Position numbers and translations under genes: made by a program. The notes under the pieces were generated by a model. It saw only the letters and a program-made list of their open reading frames with translations, had not been told where the DNA came from and made no database searches. Positions 9,362 through 18,377 of a DNA stretch of 64,000 bases are shown here, in pieces (position 1 is the first letter of the stretch; every line of letters begins with the position of its first letter). Source of the stretch: UBA1494_A sp963973975 (lineage in GTDB: Bacteria > Bacteroidota > Bacteroidia > Flavobacteriales_E > Vicingaceae); contig CAXBCF010000016.1 in assembly GCA_963973975.1 (NCBI GenBank), positions 3,672-67,671 on the forward strand, written 5' to 3'.

Positions 9362-11148
9362 TTGATCATTCGCCAACTGAACCCAACTTTCAAAACTCTT
9401 CCCGGAATGGAGTAATTTTGAATCCGCATAGATTCAGGAGTAAATTCTTCATTCAAAATATTCTCCATCTTAATAAAGACTCTTGCCGCTTTTTCAATTC
9501 TAAAGTTGATAAAAAAGTCTAGTTGACCATTACCTCCTAATTTCTCTTCTGTTTCACTTAAGTAAAACTGCGTAAGTGAAGGGGAATAAGCAAAACCACT
9601 GTACTCCCCAATATAATAGTAATCCAATCCAAATTGCAATTGAAGTGCTCCACCAAAAACAGCTTTATCAAAATAAAAACTATGAAAGGAATAAAGACTA
9701 GGTAAAGGAATAAACTCCTTCTCTTCGATGGATTGATACCTGATGCTGTTATTAAAATTCAAATACCTGAAAAAATGTAATTTATGTTTCACATCAGCAC
9801 TTAAAACTGAAAACCTTGATGCAAGCTGAGTGGGTTCAATTTGTGAATTGTAAAATATGTAGTTCTCATAAGTTTCAACTCCAAAAGTGGTCGTTAAATT
9901 TAAATGATCTGCTAAAACATGAAACAACAAAGCCGATTGATTGGAAGTTTCAAAATCTCGATCAAAAAAATGGTGGTTTGTCCGTTGACTCTGAATAAAT
10001 AAATCAGCTTGCTTATTTCTAACCAATGCAGCCAAGGAGAAGTTAATTTTATTCCACTTGGTAAGCTCAATTCTTGAAGAAAAGTCTAATTCATCTTCAT
10101 GAAATCCCGAAACTCCTTTCTCTAAATAAGCCTCAATTTGCCTATTAAAAACTTCTCCTTTTGAGTGAAATACAAGGTAATTACTCTGAAAATTTCGATT
10201 CAATAAGAAATTCTGAAAATGGTGGTATTGCTCATTTCTAAATCCAACGTTTAATTCCTTATTAAAGAAATTTAGCATCAATTGATTACTAAATACTTCA
10301 GCATAGCTTGAATCAGCTGTTCTTGTTGTATCTATGAAAAAATTTGAATGAAATGAATTGTCTTCAAATTGATCTTTAAAAATCCGATAGCTTCGATTAA
10401 AGCCTATTTCATGAGATATATTTAAAAAGACTTGATTACTATCAACAATCAAATCATAACTATTTTCGACTCCAAATCCAGTTGAACGGGATTTATTTTG
10501 TGCAGTATTCAAATTAACGCGAAGTAAAATACTATTGTCTTCTGTGTTATCAAAAACTTCCACTCCACCATTTTCTTGAGATTTTAGATTATTAATGAAG
10601 TAATAAGCTTTTGAAAGAAACCGTTGATCTCTTGATTTTACATAAAAAGTTGCGTTAAATTGTGTATGGCTCGTCAATTGATTTTGAAAAAATCCTTCTG
10701 ATACTATTCTCCTGTAGTTCAAACTAACATTAAGTCCTTCCCCCAGATTTTGAGTGTGCATAATTTCAAATAGCTGTTCACTACTAGAACCATTTGCGTA
10801 ATTCATAAAAGTAATGGGACGAGAAGCCTGATAAAACTTCATTGAATCTTTGCTCATTAAGTATGCTTGATAGCCTCCTAAATTTGCATTTACATCCCAG
10901 TCTTGATAGTTAATTCGGTATGAATGAACAGGAAGTCCAATATTTCCACTCCTTGCCATTGGTAATCGATTTCTTCCAAATGGTCGGTATTGCTGAAAGC
11001 TTTCCATTGAAGTGTAATCCAATTTCTTGAAGTTTTGCTCTCCCTTTTTTAGAACTTGAATTGAAATAGTGTCATCTCGAAAACGAACTTCTTGCCCATA
11101 AACAGCTATCGAACTTAGAAATATCAAAAGAAAATTACAGGCCTTCAT
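9358..11148 (-). CDS. Putative outer-membrane porin (Porin_10-like)
   Basis: A 596-residue predicted beta-barrel with a signal peptide ending near YGQ at residue 19. After an N-terminal periplasmic stretch (FQQYRPFGRNRLPMARSGNIG, the feature that recalls the Bacteroidota putative porin family) come alternating aromatic beta strands to the C-terminus, which ends in a typical barrel strand (GRVLKVGFSWRMIN). Substrate unknown. It has its own promoter with a 5-nt leader at most. Its 3' end overlaps the convergent upstream gene by 4 bp. Confidence 0.72.
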   Translation of the reverse strand: MKACNFLLIFLSSIAVYGQEVRFRDDTISIQVLKKGEQNFKKLDYTSMESFQQYRPFGRNRLPMARSGNIGLPVHSYRINYQDWDVNANLGGYQAYLMSKDSMKFYQASRPITFMNYANGSSSEQLFEIMHTQNLGEGLNVSLNYRRIVSEGFFQNQLTSHTQFNATFYVKSRDQRFLSKAYYFINNLKSQENGGVEVFDNTEDNSILLRVNLNTAQNKSRSTGFGVENSYDLIVDSNQVFLNISHEIGFNRSYRIFKDQFEDNSFHSNFFIDTTRTADSSYAEVFSNQLMLNFFNKELNVGFRNEQYHHFQNFLLNRNFQSNYLVFHSKGEVFNRQIEAYLEKGVSGFHEDELDFSSRIELTKWNKINFSLAALVRNKQADLFIQSQRTNHHFFDRDFETSNQSALLFHVLADHLNLTTTFGVETYENYIFYNSQIEPTQLASRFSVLSADVKHKLHFFRYLNFNNSIRYQSIEEKEFIPLPSLYSFHSFYFDKAVFGGALQLQFGLDYYYIGEYSGFAYSPSLTQFYLSETEEKLGGNGQLDFFINFRIEKAARVFIKMENILNEEFTPESMRIQNYSIPGRVLKVGFSWRMIN

Positions 11149-11153
11149 TCAGG

Positions 11154-11185
11154 CAAAGATAGAAGTTTAAACAAACTGTAGGCAA
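11154..11185 (-). promoter_or_regulatory. Promoter of the porin gene
   Basis: Minus strand: TTG (11183-11185), 21-bp spacer, TATCTTTG (11154-11161). It ends 5 nt before the porin ATG. Confidence 0.65.
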
Positions 11186-11211
11186 AAGATAGATTGATAA
11201 AAAGAAAAGTA

Positions 11212-12174
11212 TTAACTCGCTTTTTCAAGCTCTTCTTGTTCAATTATAGCTTCTTTCGGAGAATCACTTGTATTGGGATTAGCAACAACTTTCTGCATTT
11301 GCATTTTTGCCATATCTTCTTTGTGTTTATCTACAGGGCTACCAAATAAAATAACCCAAGCTTGTTTCAATGATTTCGCGCGAAAAATATCCTTCCCAAC
11401 TTCTAACCATTCATGAAATACAAGAAAAACTGGATTAAAGGAGTTTACAGGTTTAGTGATTCCATATCTGGCAGGCTCATCTTCCTCTTGAAAAGTTCCA
11501 AACATTCTATCCCAAACAATAAATGTAGATCCGTAATTTTTATCGATGTATCTTTCATTTACTGAGTGGTGAACTCGGTGATGAGAAGGTGTTGTAAATA
11601 CATATTCTATAGGTTTTGGCAATTTTCTAATTAACTCTGTATGAATCCAAAATTGATAAAGAACTTCTATTTGATGTACGATAAAGAAAACCAAAGGATG
11701 AAAACCCATTAAGATAACAGGTAAAAAGAAAACTATTTTCAAATTCTGTGTCCAACTTAAACGAAAAGATACTGAGAAATTATAATGTTCTGAAGAGTGG
11801 TGAACTACATGCGTTGACCACCAAAAACGTTGTTCGTGAGCAATACGATGTGCCCAATACCTGCAAAAGTCTAAAACAACTAAACAAAGAACATATGACC
11901 ACCATGTATGAGGAATTTTAAACGGGGCAAGATTGAAAAAGAAAAGAAACACTGCAAACATCCCTAACTTCATAAACCCATTTAATATTAAGTTACCTAT
12001 TCCAATTGAAAGGGAAGCTAAAAAATCTTTGCCATTATATAATTTTTTATTTTGTTTCTTTCCTATTAGGTACTCTACTAATACCAAAGCAAACATAATA
12101 GGAGCAGCAAACCATATGACTGTTGTAAAATCAAGATTGGTGATATCTTCTAAAACTAATTTCTCTCTATTCAT
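11212..12174 (-). CDS. Sterol desaturase / fatty acid hydroxylase family protein
   Basis: Integral-membrane di-iron oxygenase of 320 residues. The histidine clusters that bind the metal are present: HRIAHE near 128, HVVHHSSEH near 142 and HHRVHHS near 216. Several hydrophobic segments surround them (about 15-37, 65-85, 90-110, 160-185). Bacterial members hydroxylate or desaturate fatty acids, lipid A-like lipids or carotenoids; the substrate here cannot be told. The C-terminal 40 residues are a charged tail. It is monocistronic, with a TATCTTTG promoter. Confidence 0.85.
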   Translation of the reverse strand: MNREKLVLEDITNLDFTTVIWFAAPIMFALVLVEYLIGKKQNKKLYNGKDFLASLSIGIGNLILNGFMKLGMFAVFLFFFNLAPFKIPHTWWSYVLCLVVLDFCRYWAHRIAHEQRFWWSTHVVHHSSEHYNFSVSFRLSWTQNLKIVFFLPVILMGFHPLVFFIVHQIEVLYQFWIHTELIRKLPKPIEYVFTTPSHHRVHHSVNERYIDKNYGSTFIVWDRMFGTFQEEDEPARYGITKPVNSFNPVFLVFHEWLEVGKDIFRAKSLKQAWVILFGSPVDKHKEDMAKMQMQKVVANPNTSDSPKEAIIEQEELEKAS

Positions 12175-12205
12175 TTTATCAATTCTAATTCAACAAAATC
12201 GTCTG

Positions 12206-12213
12206 CAAAGATA
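12206..12213 (-). promoter_or_regulatory. Promoter -7 element of the fatty acid hydroxylase gene
   Basis: TATCTTTG on the minus strand, 31 nt before the ATG at 12174. No clear TTG at the expected distance. Confidence 0.5.
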
Positions 12214-12346
12214 AGTCTTAAACATTTGTTGCAGATAGATTTTTAAATGTTTATTCCCATGTAGCTGTTGACAAATTAATTGATTAACATTTTTTCACTT
12301 CAAGTATCAATTGTTTTTGTGACCTTAGTAGTATTAAATTTACCTT

Positions 12347-12874
12347 ATGAGAAAACTTCTACTTTTTTCGCTTTCAATTATTTATTTCTCATTACAGTCT
12401 CAAAATTCAACAACGGTTAATTGGATAAGTTTTGAGGAGGCAGTAAAAAAAAATGAGACAAGTCCTAAAAAATTTCTAATTGATGTTTACACAGATTGGT
12501 GTGGTTGGTGTAAAAAGCTTGATGCCACCACTTTCAAGAATCAAACTATAGCTGCTTACATCAACGAATATTTTTGGGCAGTTAAGTTAGATGCTGAATA
12601 CCCTGATACTATAAAGCTCGGAAGTCAAATATTCATCAACGAAAATCCAAATGCTAGAAGAAGTGCGCATCAACTTGCCATTGCTTTACTGAATGGTAAA
12701 ATGACCTACCCTTCTATTGTCTATCTAGATGAAAATTTAGAATTGTTACAAGCAATACCTGGATATTATGATGCTTCAGGAATTGAACCAATACTTACTT
12801 TTTTTGGAGACGATATTTACAAACGACAATCGTTTGATGACTTTAAAACAGTCTTTTCGAGTAACATGAAATAA
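12347..12874 (+). CDS. Secreted thioredoxin-like protein
   Basis: A 175-residue exported thioredoxin-fold protein. The signal peptide is followed by the redox motif TDWCGWCKKLD near 46-56, and MTYPSIVYLDE near 121 gives the cis-proline strand. The TTFKN segment and the second half resemble the Thioredoxin_7/DUF255-like group, which is often periplasmic and keeps cysteines reduced or repairs proteins. The partner is unknown. Between this gene and the next lies a TTTTTGCAAAAA palindrome at 12876-12887. Confidence 0.82.
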   Translation: MRKLLLFSLSIIYFSLQSQNSTTVNWISFEEAVKKNETSPKKFLIDVYTDWCGWCKKLDATTFKNQTIAAYINEYFWAVKLDAEYPDTIKLGSQIFINENPNARRSAHQLAIALLNGKMTYPSIVYLDENLELLQAIPGYYDASGIEPILTFFGDDIYKRQSFDDFKTVFSSNMK

Positions 12875-12976
12875 CTTTTTGCAAAAAACTAATGTTAAGC
12901 AAGTTTTATATTTTTAAAGGATTGATAATTATTTGTCAATTTATTGCTTTCTTTGTTATGTATTAATTTTATTATC

Positions 12977-13234
12977 ATGAACATTTACGTAGGAAACATT
13001 TCATACAAATCAACCGAAGACGACTTAGGGAACTTATTTGCTGAATTCGGTGATGTTACTTCAGTTAAAATCATTCAAGACAAATTTACTGGCCGATCAA
13101 AAGGATTTGGTTTCGTTGAAATGAGTGATGAAACGGGTCAAGCTGCTATTGACGCTCTTGATGGATTTGAGCATTTAGGAAGAAATCTAAGAGTAAGTCA
13201 AGCAAATCCTAGAGAAGAAGAAGAGAAAAAATAG
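12977..13234 (+). CDS. Small RRM RNA-binding protein
   Basis: An 85-residue single RNA recognition motif: RNP2 is IYVGNI at 2-7 and RNP1 is KGFGFVEM near 41-48, with a charged tail. Bacterial RRM proteins of this type bind single-stranded RNA and are often cold-induced. An in-frame ATG at 12944 would add an unrelated hydrophobic 11-residue leader; the family begins at MNIYVGN, so the ATG at 12977 is chosen. The gene stands alone after about 100 AT-rich bases. Confidence 0.9.
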   Translation: MNIYVGNISYKSTEDDLGNLFAEFGDVTSVKIIQDKFTGRSKGFGFVEMSDETGQAAIDALDGFEHLGRNLRVSQANPREEEEKK

Positions 13235-13253
13235 ATTTATTAGATAAATTTTC

Positions 13254-13484
13254 TTAATTATTGCCTAATTGATAAATATCCTTTAGGTATGAGATTATAT
13301 CTGTACCATATCTTAAAAGATTTTGTCCCTCAAATAATGCAGGATATGCATAAATTGAGATAGGAGGTTTTTCAGAATCTAAATCAACATTTATTGTCTT
13401 GTAGGAAATATTATTTTCCACTAAATAATTTATGACATTCGCACATTGAGTACAATTCTCTCCAACATATAAGGTATATTTCAT
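13254..13484 (-). CDS. Glutaredoxin-like CxxC protein
   Basis: A 76-residue cytoplasmic protein with a thioredoxin/glutaredoxin fold: the CTQC motif at 11-14 after the first beta strand, and AYPALF supplying the cis-proline strand, with a final helix YLKDIYQL. It is shorter than typical glutaredoxins and has no clear glutathione-binding residues. Its start codon shares one base with the stop codon of the crp-like gene, so the two are translationally coupled. It is the last gene of ffh-folD-crp-grx. Confidence 0.75.
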   Translation of the reverse strand: MKYTLYVGENCTQCANVINYLVENNISYKTINVDLDSEKPPISIYAYPALFEGQNLLRYGTDIISYLKDIYQLGNN

Positions 13485-14164
13485 TATAGTTTATTTAAAT
13501 CCCTAATTAGAAATCTTTTCCGCTCCATATAGATTAAATCTCTTTCTTTTAGCTCATTCAAAATTACAGTAACTGTTTGTCTTGAAGTAGCAGTAAAACT
13601 GGCCATTTCCTGATGTGTTAAATCATGTTTAACTAAAATTTCAGTGTCTATATTTTTCCCATGTTTAACTGCTAATTCTTTAATAAAATCGATCACACGT
13701 CCACGTGCATCTTTAAAAATAAGATCTGTTAATCTTCTTTCAATGTTTCTTAATCGCTCTCCAATTGTCTTTGTTAGTTCAAAACCTAGCTTAGGATTCG
13801 ATTCAATAATTTTTTGAAATTCTTGAATATTAATAGTACACATCCTCGTGTCGAAATCCATAGCAATTGCAAAGTCTTTTCTTTCAGTCTCACCAATAAC
13901 TCCCATTTCACCAAATATTTCACCTGGATAGAGTATCGATTTTATAACCTCTTTACCATCTGAAGAAAAATGACCAATTTTTACACGTCCTTTATTTAAA
14001 AAAAATAAAACTTTACTTGGTTCATTAGGAGAATAAATATATTGATTCTTATTTGCAGTTTTAATTAATGTCAGTTCATCTATAGTTTCAAAATCAACTT
14101 TAGATAAATCCTTTAAGAGATTTATTTGCTCAAGATACCATAATTTAGAATTTTGTAAGGCCAT
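13484..14164 (-). CDS. Crp/Fnr family transcription regulator
   Basis: A 226-residue regulator. Residues about 20-140 form the cyclic-nucleotide-binding beta-roll (NKGRVKIGHFSSDGKEV, YPGEIFGEMGVIGETERK), followed by the dimer helix and a winged helix-turn-helix (LTHQEMASFTATSRQTVTVILNEL, near 172-206). The N-terminal FNR iron-sulfur cysteine cluster is absent, so oxygen sensing through FeS is unlikely. Whether it binds cAMP or another ligand is not visible. It lies 15 bp after folD. Confidence 0.9.
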   Translation of the reverse strand: MALQNSKLWYLEQINLLKDLSKVDFETIDELTLIKTANKNQYIYSPNEPSKVLFFLNKGRVKIGHFSSDGKEVIKSILYPGEIFGEMGVIGETERKDFAIAMDFDTRMCTINIQEFQKIIESNPKLGFELTKTIGERLRNIERRLTDLIFKDARGRVIDFIKELAVKHGKNIDTEILVKHDLTHQEMASFTATSRQTVTVILNELKERDLIYMERKRFLIRDLNKL

Positions 14165-14179
14165 TTTTATAGTTATAAA

Positions 14180-15070
14180 CTAAAAGTTAACGGATTTATT
14201 TTGGTAAGCCTGAAATGTGTTTTGCAATAAAGAAACGATGGTCATTGGACCAACTCCACCTGGAACTGGAGTTAAAAAGCTCGCTTTTTGAGACACCGAT
14301 TCAAAGTCTATATCACCATAGAGTTTATACCCTGACTTTTTTGACAAATCTTCTACCCTACTAATTCCAACATCAATAACAACTGCTCCGTTTTTAATCA
14401 TATCTGCTTTTATAAACGCAGGTTTACCAATTGCAGATATTAAAATATCTGCATTCTGAGTAATTTCTTTAAGGTTTTTAGTTCTACTGTGTGTTAGCGT
14501 TACAGTTGCATTTCCAGGATTTCTATTTCTTGAGAGTAAAATACTTAATGGAGTTCCTACAATAGCGCTTCTTCCAATGATTACACAATGTTTTCCTTCC
14601 GTTGGAATTTCATACTCTTTCAATAATTCTAAAACACCATTTGGCGTGGCTGGAAGAAAACATGGTAAGTTTAAACTCATTTTACCAATATTCACCGGAT
14701 GAAAACCATCCACATCTTTCAAAGGATCGATGGTTAAAGTCACAGTCTTTTCATTGATGTGTTTTGGTAGTGGTAATTGAACAATAAAACCATCAACATT
14801 TTCGTCATTGTTTAATGATTCAACTTTATTTAACAACACTTCTTGACTTACTTGTTCATCGAAATGAATTAGTGTAGAATTGAACCCTACTTCTTTACAT
14901 GCCTTTACTTTCGCATTTACGTATGTAAGGCTTCCTCCATCATTTCCTACTAAAACTGCTACAAGGTGTGGTGCTCTTTTACCTTCAACAACAAATTTTT
15001 CAACTTTGTTTTTCAAGCTTGACTTAATTGCAAGCGAAGTTGTTTTTCCGTCTAATAGTTTCGCACTCAT
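14180..15070 (-). CDS. folD: Bifunctional methylenetetrahydrofolate dehydrogenase/cyclohydrolase
   Basis: Interconverts 5,10-methylene- and 10-formyl-tetrahydrofolate with NADP. The 296 residues are full length: TYVNAKVKACKEVG near 50 holds the catalytic Tyr and Lys, VQLPLPKH near 99 and DVDGFHP near 122 follow, GRSAIVGTPLS near 165 is the dinucleotide loop, and TPVPGGVGPMT is near 268. Its ATG overlaps the ffh stop (ATGA), so it is coupled to ffh. Confidence 0.97.
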   Translation of the reverse strand: MSAKLLDGKTTSLAIKSSLKNKVEKFVVEGKRAPHLVAVLVGNDGGSLTYVNAKVKACKEVGFNSTLIHFDEQVSQEVLLNKVESLNNDENVDGFIVQLPLPKHINEKTVTLTIDPLKDVDGFHPVNIGKMSLNLPCFLPATPNGVLELLKEYEIPTEGKHCVIIGRSAIVGTPLSILLSRNRNPGNATVTLTHSRTKNLKEITQNADILISAIGKPAFIKADMIKNGAVVIDVGISRVEDLSKKSGYKLYGDIDFESVSQKASFLTPVPGGVGPMTIVSLLQNTFQAYQNKSVNF

Positions 15071-16404
15071 CGTCCGAGTCCTCCAGACATGTTTTTCATC
15101 ATTTTTGCCATGTTTTGCTTGTTGCCCATCATTTTCATCATTTTACTTGTCTGCGTAAATTGATTCAGCAACTTATTCAATTCTTGAACAGAAGTTCCGC
15201 TACCTTGTGCAATTCGTTTTCTTCTTGAACCGTTAATTAACTTTGGGTTTTCTCTTTCCATCGGAGTCATAGATTGAATCATAGCTTCAATGCCTTTAAA
15301 CGCATCATCATCAATATCAACATCTTTAATGGCTTTCCCAACACCTGGTATCATGCCCACTAAATCCTTCATATTGCCCATTTTTTTGATTTGATTTATT
15401 TGATCAAGGAAATCATTAAAATCAAATTGATTTTTGGCAATTCTTTTTTGAAGTCGTCTTGCTTTTTCTTCATCATATTGTTCCTGAGCTTTTTCAACTA
15501 ATGAAACAACATCACCCATTCCAAGAATACGATCTGCCATCCTAGAAGGATAAAACAAATCTAAGGCTTCCATTTTTTCTCCTGTACCAATAAACTTAAT
15601 AGGCTTATTAACAACAGAACGAATAGACAAGGCTGCACCACCTCGTGTATCACCATCCAATTTTGTTAGAACAACTCCATCAAAATCAATTTGATCATTA
15701 AATGCTTTGGCAGTATTCACAGCATCTTGTCCAGTCATTGAATCTACAACGAAAAGCGTTTCAGATGGATTGGTACTTTCCTTTACTGCGGAAATTTCCT
15801 GCATCATTTGCTCATCAACAGCTAAACGACCCGCAGTATCAATAATTACTACATCATGACCCGAACTTTTAGCTTCTTGTATTGCTCTTTTGGCAATATC
15901 AACTGGATTTTTGTTTTCCTTGTCAGAATAAACTTTAACACCAATTTGCTCTCCTAAAACATGTAATTGATCTATCGCTGCAGGTCTATATACGTCGGCA
16001 GCAACTAATAATGGGTTTTTATTTTGTTTGGTTTTTAAACGATGCGCTAATTTCCCAGAAAAAGTAGTTTTTCCAGATCCCTGTAATCCTGCGATTAAAA
16101 TTACTGCCGGATTTCCTGAGAGAGATATTCCAACTTGCTCACCTCCCATTAAATTTGCCAACTCATCATGTGTAATTTTAGTAAAAAGTTGTCCTGGAGA
16201 TACTGAAGTTAAAACATCCTGACCTATCGCCTTTTCTTTTACACTGTCAGAAAAACTTTTTGCAATCTTGAAACTAACATCGGCATCTAGTAAAGCTCTT
16301 CGAATTTCTTTAGCAGTTTCTGCAACGTTTATTTCTGAAATTTGACCTTGTCCCTTAAGTACTTTAAAAGCTCTATCGAGTTTATCAGATAAATTATCAA
16401 ACAT
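15067..16404 (-). CDS. ffh: Signal recognition particle GTPase Ffh
   Basis: Protein subunit of the SRP, which delivers membrane proteins co-translationally through FtsY to SecYEG. The 445 residues show an N domain, a G domain with GLQGSGKTTFSGKLA near 107, DTAGRL near 191 and TKLDGDTRGGAALS near 248, and a methionine-rich M domain from about 300 to the end. It heads the ffh-folD-crp-grx operon; only a near-consensus TAATTTTA stands upstream. Confidence 0.98.
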   Translation of the reverse strand: MFDNLSDKLDRAFKVLKGQGQISEINVAETAKEIRRALLDADVSFKIAKSFSDSVKEKAIGQDVLTSVSPGQLFTKITHDELANLMGGEQVGISLSGNPAVILIAGLQGSGKTTFSGKLAHRLKTKQNKNPLLVAADVYRPAAIDQLHVLGEQIGVKVYSDKENKNPVDIAKRAIQEAKSSGHDVVIIDTAGRLAVDEQMMQEISAVKESTNPSETLFVVDSMTGQDAVNTAKAFNDQIDFDGVVLTKLDGDTRGGAALSIRSVVNKPIKFIGTGEKMEALDLFYPSRMADRILGMGDVVSLVEKAQEQYDEEKARRLQKRIAKNQFDFNDFLDQINQIKKMGNMKDLVGMIPGVGKAIKDVDIDDDAFKGIEAMIQSMTPMERENPKLINGSRRKRIAQGSGTSVQELNKLLNQFTQTSKMMKMMGNKQNMAKMMKNMSGGLGR

Positions 16405-16473
16405 ATTGTATTTCTCTTTTTATAAGCTGTAAAATTACTCAATCTGAATTCGTAAAATCAACCTAATAGACAT

Positions 16474-16505
16474 AAAAAAAGGGTCGACAAAACTGCCGAC
16501 CCTTT
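16474..16505 (-). terminator. Intrinsic terminator after the DUF4397 gene
   Basis: Arms AAAGGGTCG (16478-16486) and CGACCCTTT (16497-16505) form a 9-bp stem. On the minus strand it is followed by seven T (16480 down to 16474), 21 nt after the stop. Confidence 0.9.
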
Positions 16506-16525
16506 AATTTTATTGAAAAATTATT

Positions 16526-18235
16526 TTACTGTAAAATAATTCTCTTCACAGCAAAACTATCCTCATTACTTATTCTTAAAAAGTAAATACCTTTTGACAA
16601 TCCACTTAAATCAACAGATTGAAAAGTAGAACTACTAACTTTAATTTCTTGAATGTTTCTTCCATTAATATCGAACACTTCAATAATCTCAGGTTTATTA
16701 TCAATGGAGTTGAACTCTAAATTAAATACAGCTTGACTTGGATTTGGATAAACTGAAATTGCAGCTTCCAAATTCTTATCAATTTTAGCCAAACCTGTAA
16801 TTAGGGGTAATGGTAATAAAGTTCCACCTGCTGAAGTAACTGCCCACAACCCAAAAGCAGGACCGTTTGAATTATTTAATGGATCTAAAAATCCTGAAGC
16901 TAATACAGCTATTGCTTCTCCACCTAGACTCAAAGTACTTAATGGTGCTGAATAATTTGCAACAACAGCAGAGTTTGAAGCTGCTTGTATTTGAAGTTCA
17001 TAATCAGCGGTTACTAAATTTAAGTATCCTTGAAACTCAGAATAAGAAATACTGTCTACAATTTGACCCGCAGGAACTGATGTTTCTAAAACGTCTACTG
17101 CTGGAGCATCTGTTGCACCATGGTAAACCAAAACTTCTGTGTTTGTTGAACTTGAAGCTACTTCCTTAGCACCTACAAATACGTCTAAATCAAATGGTGT
17201 AGCAGGAGAATAACCACTAGCACTCACAATACCGTTTGCAACTACAATATAACTGCTATCAGCTTCTAAATTAAATGTGAACTGAGCTAATGCAGTAGTA
17301 GTATCAGTACTTGAAGAATCCGAAATACTAATTACAAATGGTACACCTGCTTGCGCATCAATAAATGGACTTGCTGTTCTGAACTCAAAATTATCAACCA
17401 AAACACCATCATTTAACCAAACATCAACAAACTCAGCTGCTAAATCAGCAGAGTTGTGAATTACTTGAACTCTAGCAGTCGGAATTGGCACTTCAGGTAA
17501 TGGGATTAATGCTCCACCTGCAGGAGTTGCTGCAAATAGTCCAAAAGATCTACCATTCGAATTTTGAGTTGAATCTAAAAAACCTGAGGCAATAACAGTT
17601 ACTGCTAACCCTCCCGCATTTAAAGTAGAAAGAGGAGCACTGTAAGATGCTATAATTTTACTGTTAACTGAATCTCTTACATCAATAACATAGTTACTCG
17701 CGGCTAATGATAAATAGGTAGTAAAGTCTCCATAAGATAAATTATCAACCAATCTACCTGCAGACACAGAGGTTTCATATACATCTACTGCAGGCGCATC
17801 AGTTGCACCATGCATCACTAAAACATCTGTAGAATTAACTCCACCTACTGAAGCAACTCTAGCAAAAGGATAAATATCTAATCCAAAAGGCTGAGGATTA
17901 GAATAACCTGTGGCACTAATAATTCCATTTGCAATTACAATATATGTTTCATTAGAATCTAAGTTAACTGTAGTTTGAAACAATGCATTTGAAGTATCAA
18001 TACTATTAGACGGCTGAATTGTAATAACAATTGGAACATTTGAAGGCAGTGTCAAAAAAGACGTTGATTCACGGAATTCAAAATCGTCTAGTGTATTCAC
18101 ATTGTTTAACCAAACGTCAACAACTGCAGCAGCTGTATCGGCAGAATTATGTATAACTTGAACCCTTGCAGTTTGTGCAAAAGCTCCCGATATTAAAAGA
18201 AATGTTGAGATAAAAAATAGATTGAGTGTTTTCAT
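16526..18235 (-). CDS. DUF4397 repeat protein with type IX secretion C-terminal domain
   Basis: A 569-residue secreted or surface protein. The signal peptide ends at residue 20. Two modules of about 230 residues follow, each starting ARVQVIHNSAD (near 23 and 253) and each holding a second related half that starts with a HGATDAPAVDV segment (near 141 and 370), so four DUF4397-like units are visible. Residues about 495-569 form a type A T9SS sorting domain: VYPNPSQAVFNLEF, then VFDINGR, then LSKGIYFLRI and a Lys-Arg near the end. The protein is therefore probably exported by the type IX system and attached or released at the surface. Function of DUF4397 is unknown. Confidence 0.9.
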   Translation of the reverse strand: MKTLNLFFISTFLLISGAFAQTARVQVIHNSADTAAAVVDVWLNNVNTLDDFEFRESTSFLTLPSNVPIVITIQPSNSIDTSNALFQTTVNLDSNETYIVIANGIISATGYSNPQPFGLDIYPFARVASVGGVNSTDVLVMHGATDAPAVDVYETSVSAGRLVDNLSYGDFTTYLSLAASNYVIDVRDSVNSKIIASYSAPLSTLNAGGLAVTVIASGFLDSTQNSNGRSFGLFAATPAGGALIPLPEVPIPTARVQVIHNSADLAAEFVDVWLNDGVLVDNFEFRTASPFIDAQAGVPFVISISDSSSTDTTTALAQFTFNLEADSSYIVVANGIVSASGYSPATPFDLDVFVGAKEVASSSTNTEVLVYHGATDAPAVDVLETSVPAGQIVDSISYSEFQGYLNLVTADYELQIQAASNSAVVANYSAPLSTLSLGGEAIAVLASGFLDPLNNSNGPAFGLWAVTSAGGTLLPLPLITGLAKIDKNLEAAISVYPNPSQAVFNLEFNSIDNKPEIIEVFDINGRNIQEIKVSSSTFQSVDLSGLSKGIYFLRISNEDSFAVKRIILQ

Positions 18236-18377
18236 AATTATTTTGGTTTAAAAGTTATAATTGTGAAAACACTGTTAAATTAATATTGTTTTTGTTTAAC
18301 GATTTATTAAGAAACTTTCACAGAATCAATAGACGAAAAATATAACAATTTGCAATAATCTTATTTATTTTAAACTC

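Noticed and set aside
12876..12887. TTTTTGCAAAAA palindrome as a terminator of the thioredoxin-like gene
   Set aside because: Pure A/T stem with no loop or T-tract after it; such palindromes are expected by chance in AT-rich DNA.
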